A DNA stretch of 18,436 nt from positions 1 through 18,436 of the forward strand of contig JAGMDP010000108.1 of NCBI GenBank assembly GCA_023128635.1, in the 5' to 3' direction. This DNA comes from Candidatus Heimdallarchaeota archaeon. Lineage in GTDB: Archaea; Asgardarchaeota; Heimdallarchaeia; JABLTI01. Numbering within the stretch: the first letter of the stretch is position 1; the number at the start of each line of letters is the position of its first letter. The notes under the pieces were generated by a model. The model was not told the DNA's origin and did not search any database. It saw only the letters and a list, made by a program, of their open reading frames with translations. The translations under genes were made by a program, and so were the position numbers. Shown one piece after another: positions 16,112 to 18,436 of this stretch.

Positions 16112-16846
16112 TTAATCCTTATCTAAATTAGCCCCACAGTGAATGCAGAAAGCGCTTTTACCGGGAGGCAATTTTTGTCCGCATTGAGCACAAAAATTTG
16201 TGAATTCATTCATTGGACCGAACATTTTCAGCCCAGTCATAATTGAATAATTTGCTAAGTCAATTAATTGAGGTAGAGCTATTTCCATTCGTTCAAACTT
16301 TCCGTGAGTGGGATTAGTAGCTTCCTCTGAAACCAGAGTTTGAACTATAAATCTTGTACCTATTAAATCTGAAGGAATTTCTACTTGGGCATCCTTCTGG
16401 GACCCTTCTTTGTTATAAATTGTAAAACTTTCTAGGCATTTCAAATCATCCACTAAGTCAACTAAGATGCTTTGAATCATCGAACTTTCTCCCATGACCT
16501 TAACAAATGTTTCAGGAGAACCTCTTATGGAGAAATGCATAGGGTCTATTGATTTTATTTGTAAAGTTGCATTTGCTTTTTCGCTTGAAACAGAAACATC
16601 TTCATTTGAAAACCAAACAAATAAGTAATGAGTTAATCCATCGGAGGACTCTTTCTTAGGAAGTGTGAGTGCGATGACACCTTCCATGTCTAATCCTCTT
16701 AGAAAGAACGATCCTAGTGGAACAAATTTTTTCTTTGCACCTTCTTCCTCTACTACTCTTCTCAAAGGATTATCCATAGGTATTGCTTTCCCTATACAAT
16801 AGGAAACTAATTTCACAAATTTGTCTTTTTTTAACACCGGCACCAT
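16112..16846 (-). CDS. Protein with C-terminal zinc ribbon, unknown function
   Basis: 244 residues, soluble. The C-terminus is a double-knuckle zinc ribbon, C219-X2-C222 and C234-X2-C237 (FCAQCGQKL and FCIHCGANL), of the type that ends many archaeal proteins. The first ~210 residues are a predicted alpha/beta domain I do not recognise, with segments such as SFFLRGLDMEGVIALTLP and HYLFVWFSNEDV. ATG start; GGAG lies six bases upstream. It is the first gene of the long minus-strand run and is divergent from the NSUN6-like gene across 170 bases. No catalytic motif is evident; a nucleic-acid or protein-binding role is only suggested by the ribbon. Confidence 0.7.
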   Translation of the reverse strand: MVPVLKKDKFVKLVSYCIGKAIPMDNPLRRVVEEEGAKKKFVPLGSFFLRGLDMEGVIALTLPKKESSDGLTHYLFVWFSNEDVSVSSEKANATLQIKSIDPMHFSIRGSPETFVKVMGESSMIQSILVDLVDDLKCLESFTIYNKEGSQKDAQVEIPSDLIGTRFIVQTLVSEEATNPTHGKFERMEIALPQLIDLANYSIMTGLKMFGPMNEFTNFCAQCGQKLPPGKSAFCIHCGANLDKD

Positions 16847-17016
16847 TTGTCACTCCGAAAGTAACAATACAAACTATACAAATTACTTAGAACCTTTCAA
16901 TGCTAAAAAGTATACCAAATAGATTTTTTGATTACGGTTTTCTCATTTTGTTATAAAATCATGCTATGTTTAATAAACTAGAAAAGATTTAGTAGAACAA
17001 AATTCAAGAAAAAAAA

Positions 17017-18243
17017 TTGAAGGGAATTACTCTGAGTATTAATGAAGAAATCGAGCAACTCATTGAAAAATACCAATTTAATTTTGAGTTGATCAAACGC
17101 TTAAGTTTTACGTATGGACTACAAAGAACTAGTGCTTTAATTGCTAGTCTTAAAGAGCACACCCAATCCTTACCAATAAGAGTAAACACACAGATAACTA
17201 CAGCATCTAAATTAATCAAAACATTAAATGAAAAAGAAATTGTTGCTAAACAACATCCTGACTTCGAAGAAGCTGTTTTACTTGAAATTTCTAGAAATGA
17301 AGTAATCCCAAGAAAAAAGAAAACGATTACCTTGAATTATAAAAGACCATTGAATAGCGTCTTAATCGGTGTGGGAATAGGATCTAATGATTTTGAATAC
17401 ACTGATGATCTTAATATTGGTGATGAGATTTCATTGCTCGATAAGAAGGGAGATGTAGTAGGCAATGGAATTTTAATGATGAATATGAATGAACTTGAGG
17501 AAAAGAAAAAGGGTATTGCGATAAAAATCACTGAAAGCATGTATAAAATACCAAGTATCAATGGATTGAAGGAATACCTTCGTGGGCAATTCATTCCTCA
17601 GTCAATCCCTAGCATGCTCATAGGTTCCTCTGTGAATCTTAAAGCAGAAGATCGTCTTTTAGATATGAACTCTGATACTGGAGAAATTTTAACACATATT
17701 TGGCAAAGGAATTTTGAAGTAAAAGATTCGAAAATTGTTGCTCAAAGAAGTACTGCTCATAAATTAACAAAATTCAATGAGAACATTAAACGATTAAGAA
17801 TGTATAAAGCCCCTATTGTTCGGGAAAATTTGAATCTTAGTGCGTTTGTAAAGAAGTACAATAAAGAAGAGACCTTTGACTTGATAATAGCAAATCCCCC
17901 GTCTACCGATATGGGTTTGAGACCTAAAATCTTTGAGATGATTAGAGAGAGCCAAATAATTGAATATTCTAGGAGACAAAGAAGATACTTAATACATGCT
18001 GCAAGGTTGCTAAAACCTGGTGGAACGCTATTTTACACAACAAATAGTTTAGATCCAGCAGAAAATGAAGGCAATATTCAATTTGCTATCGAAGAACTAA
18101 ATTTTACCATAGAGAAGCAAGAATTGTTCTTTGGAGTGAAATGCTCAGCTAGATTCCCAGGATCAGAACATCTACAATATTTCTATCCGGATGTGCATGA
18201 TACACCTGGGCAATTCATTGCGAAATTAAGAAAAAATGGTTGA
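17017..18243 (+). CDS. NSUN6-like PUA protein, RsmB/NOP2 methyltransferase homologue lacking both catalytic cysteines
   Basis: 408 residues with the NSUN6 layout: N-terminal helical region with LPIRVNT (52-58), a PUA domain inserted at about 90-172, then an RsmB/NOP2/Sun methyltransferase-type domain (about 185-408). The family signatures are recognisable but altered. Motif I reads LDMNSDTGEILTH instead of LDMCAAPGGKTTH. Motif IV reads ANPPSTDMGLRP instead of DAPCSxxGxRP, with Pro295 where the release Cys is expected. Motif VI reads YTTNSLDPAENEG instead of YSTCSxxPEENEG, with Asn343 replacing the nucleophile. Ordinary m5C catalysis therefore looks impossible. The frame is intact, so it is probably not a pseudogene. 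Start is TTG 17017; CTG 17032, six bases after AAGGGA, is an alternative. Confidence 0.85.
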   Translation: MKGITLSINEEIEQLIEKYQFNFELIKRLSFTYGLQRTSALIASLKEHTQSLPIRVNTQITTASKLIKTLNEKEIVAKQHPDFEEAVLLEISRNEVIPRKKKTITLNYKRPLNSVLIGVGIGSNDFEYTDDLNIGDEISLLDKKGDVVGNGILMMNMNELEEKKKGIAIKITESMYKIPSINGLKEYLRGQFIPQSIPSMLIGSSVNLKAEDRLLDMNSDTGEILTHIWQRNFEVKDSKIVAQRSTAHKLTKFNENIKRLRMYKAPIVRENLNLSAFVKKYNKEETFDLIIANPPSTDMGLRPKIFEMIRESQIIEYSRRQRRYLIHAARLLKPGGTLFYTTNSLDPAENEGNIQFAIEELNFTIEKQELFFGVKCSARFPGSEHLQYFYPDVHDTPGQFIAKLRKNG

Positions 18244-18250
18244 TAATATT

Positions 18251-18436
18251 ATGGAAAAGATAGGAAAAATCGTCGTTGGGGCAGATGAAGCTGGTAGAGG
18301 ATTGATTATAGGACCAATGACAATTGGTGCTTGTGCCGTAAATGATTCCATAAAACAACAATTCGAAAGAATTGGGATAAAAGATAGTAAGAATTATTCT
18401 TCTCATAACAAAATCAGCGCTCATGCAGAATTAATT
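18251..18436 (+). CDS. rnhB: Ribonuclease HII, N-terminal part, cut by the window end
   Basis: The first 62 residues of RNase HII, which removes ribonucleotides and RNA primers from RNA-DNA hybrids. VVGADEAGRGLIIGPM carries the catalytic Asp-Glu pair of the DEAGRG motif, and GIKDSKNY matches the conserved GVKDSKxL substrate-contact motif. The ATG lies 7 bases after the stop of the NSUN6-like gene, so the two are likely co-transcribed. The frame stays open to the last base of the window; the C-terminal two-thirds, with the remaining catalytic acidic residues, is outside. Confidence 0.9.
   Translation, partial: MEKIGKIVVGADEAGRGLIIGPMTIGACAVNDSIKQQFERIGIKDSKNYSSHNKISAHAELI

Noticed and set aside
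17017..18243. NSUN6-like gene considered as a pseudogene because of its lost catalytic residues.
   Set aside because: No frameshift or internal stop over 408 codons, PUA and end motifs are preserved, and it is tightly linked to RNase HII, so a maintained protein is more likely.

Overview
This AT-rich window looks archaeal. It encodes ArcS and a RaSEA-type radical SAM enzyme (archaeosine tRNA modification, found only in archaea), a CofE-like F420-0:glutamyl ligase, an archaeal-type 6-pyruvoyltetrahydropterin synthase/QueD, a DUF366 protein, and BRE/TATA-like promoter sequence. Many genes have good Shine-Dalgarno sequences (AGGTG or GAGG, 6-8 nt before the start), and TTG starts are frequent. 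I cannot place the lineage firmly. The low GC, the secreted protein with a CBM9/DOMON-like domain and a C-terminal membrane anchor, and the bacterial-looking PPDK-N protein would suit an Asgard-type or another non-Crenarchaeotal archaeon, but that is inference.

Layout. 1-1.4 kb (+): a secreted, membrane-anchored surface protein ending in an inverted repeat that probably terminates transcription. 1.4-2.4 kb (-): an aldo/keto reductase. 2.6-3.8 kb (+): a GT1/GT28-like glycosyltransferase behind a clear archaeal promoter. 3.8-16.8 kb: a long run of minus-strand genes. In transcription order these are: a zinc-ribbon protein of unknown function; ArcS; RaSEA; DUF366; a PTPS/QueD homologue; a 988-residue receiver-like/PPDK-N fusion; CofE-like ligase; endonuclease III; a membrane-anchored Cys-rich protein; a TauE/SafE permease; a small DUF5752-like protein; and a COG1180-type radical SAM protein. 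17.0-18.4 kb (+): a PUA-containing NSUN6-like methyltransferase homologue lacking both catalytic cysteines, followed 7 nt later by the start of RNase HII, which the window edge cuts off. No RNA genes, CRISPR arrays or mobile elements were seen, and no intergenic gap exceeds about 190 bases.

Functional reading. ArcS and RaSEA together convert preQ0-lysine at tRNA position 15 to archaeosine. The PTPS/QueD homologue two genes downstream could supply the preQ0 pathway, which leaves DUF366, lying between them, as a guilt-by-association candidate in the same pathway.

Most worth a second look: (i) the apparently dead or repurposed NSUN6-like protein; (ii) the DUF366 gene, whose conserved N-terminus extends about 41 codons beyond its first ATG and appears to begin at ATA; (iii) the receiver-like/PPDK-N protein without phosphohistidine or PEP domains, which shares an internal domain with the separate 142-residue protein about 3 kb away.
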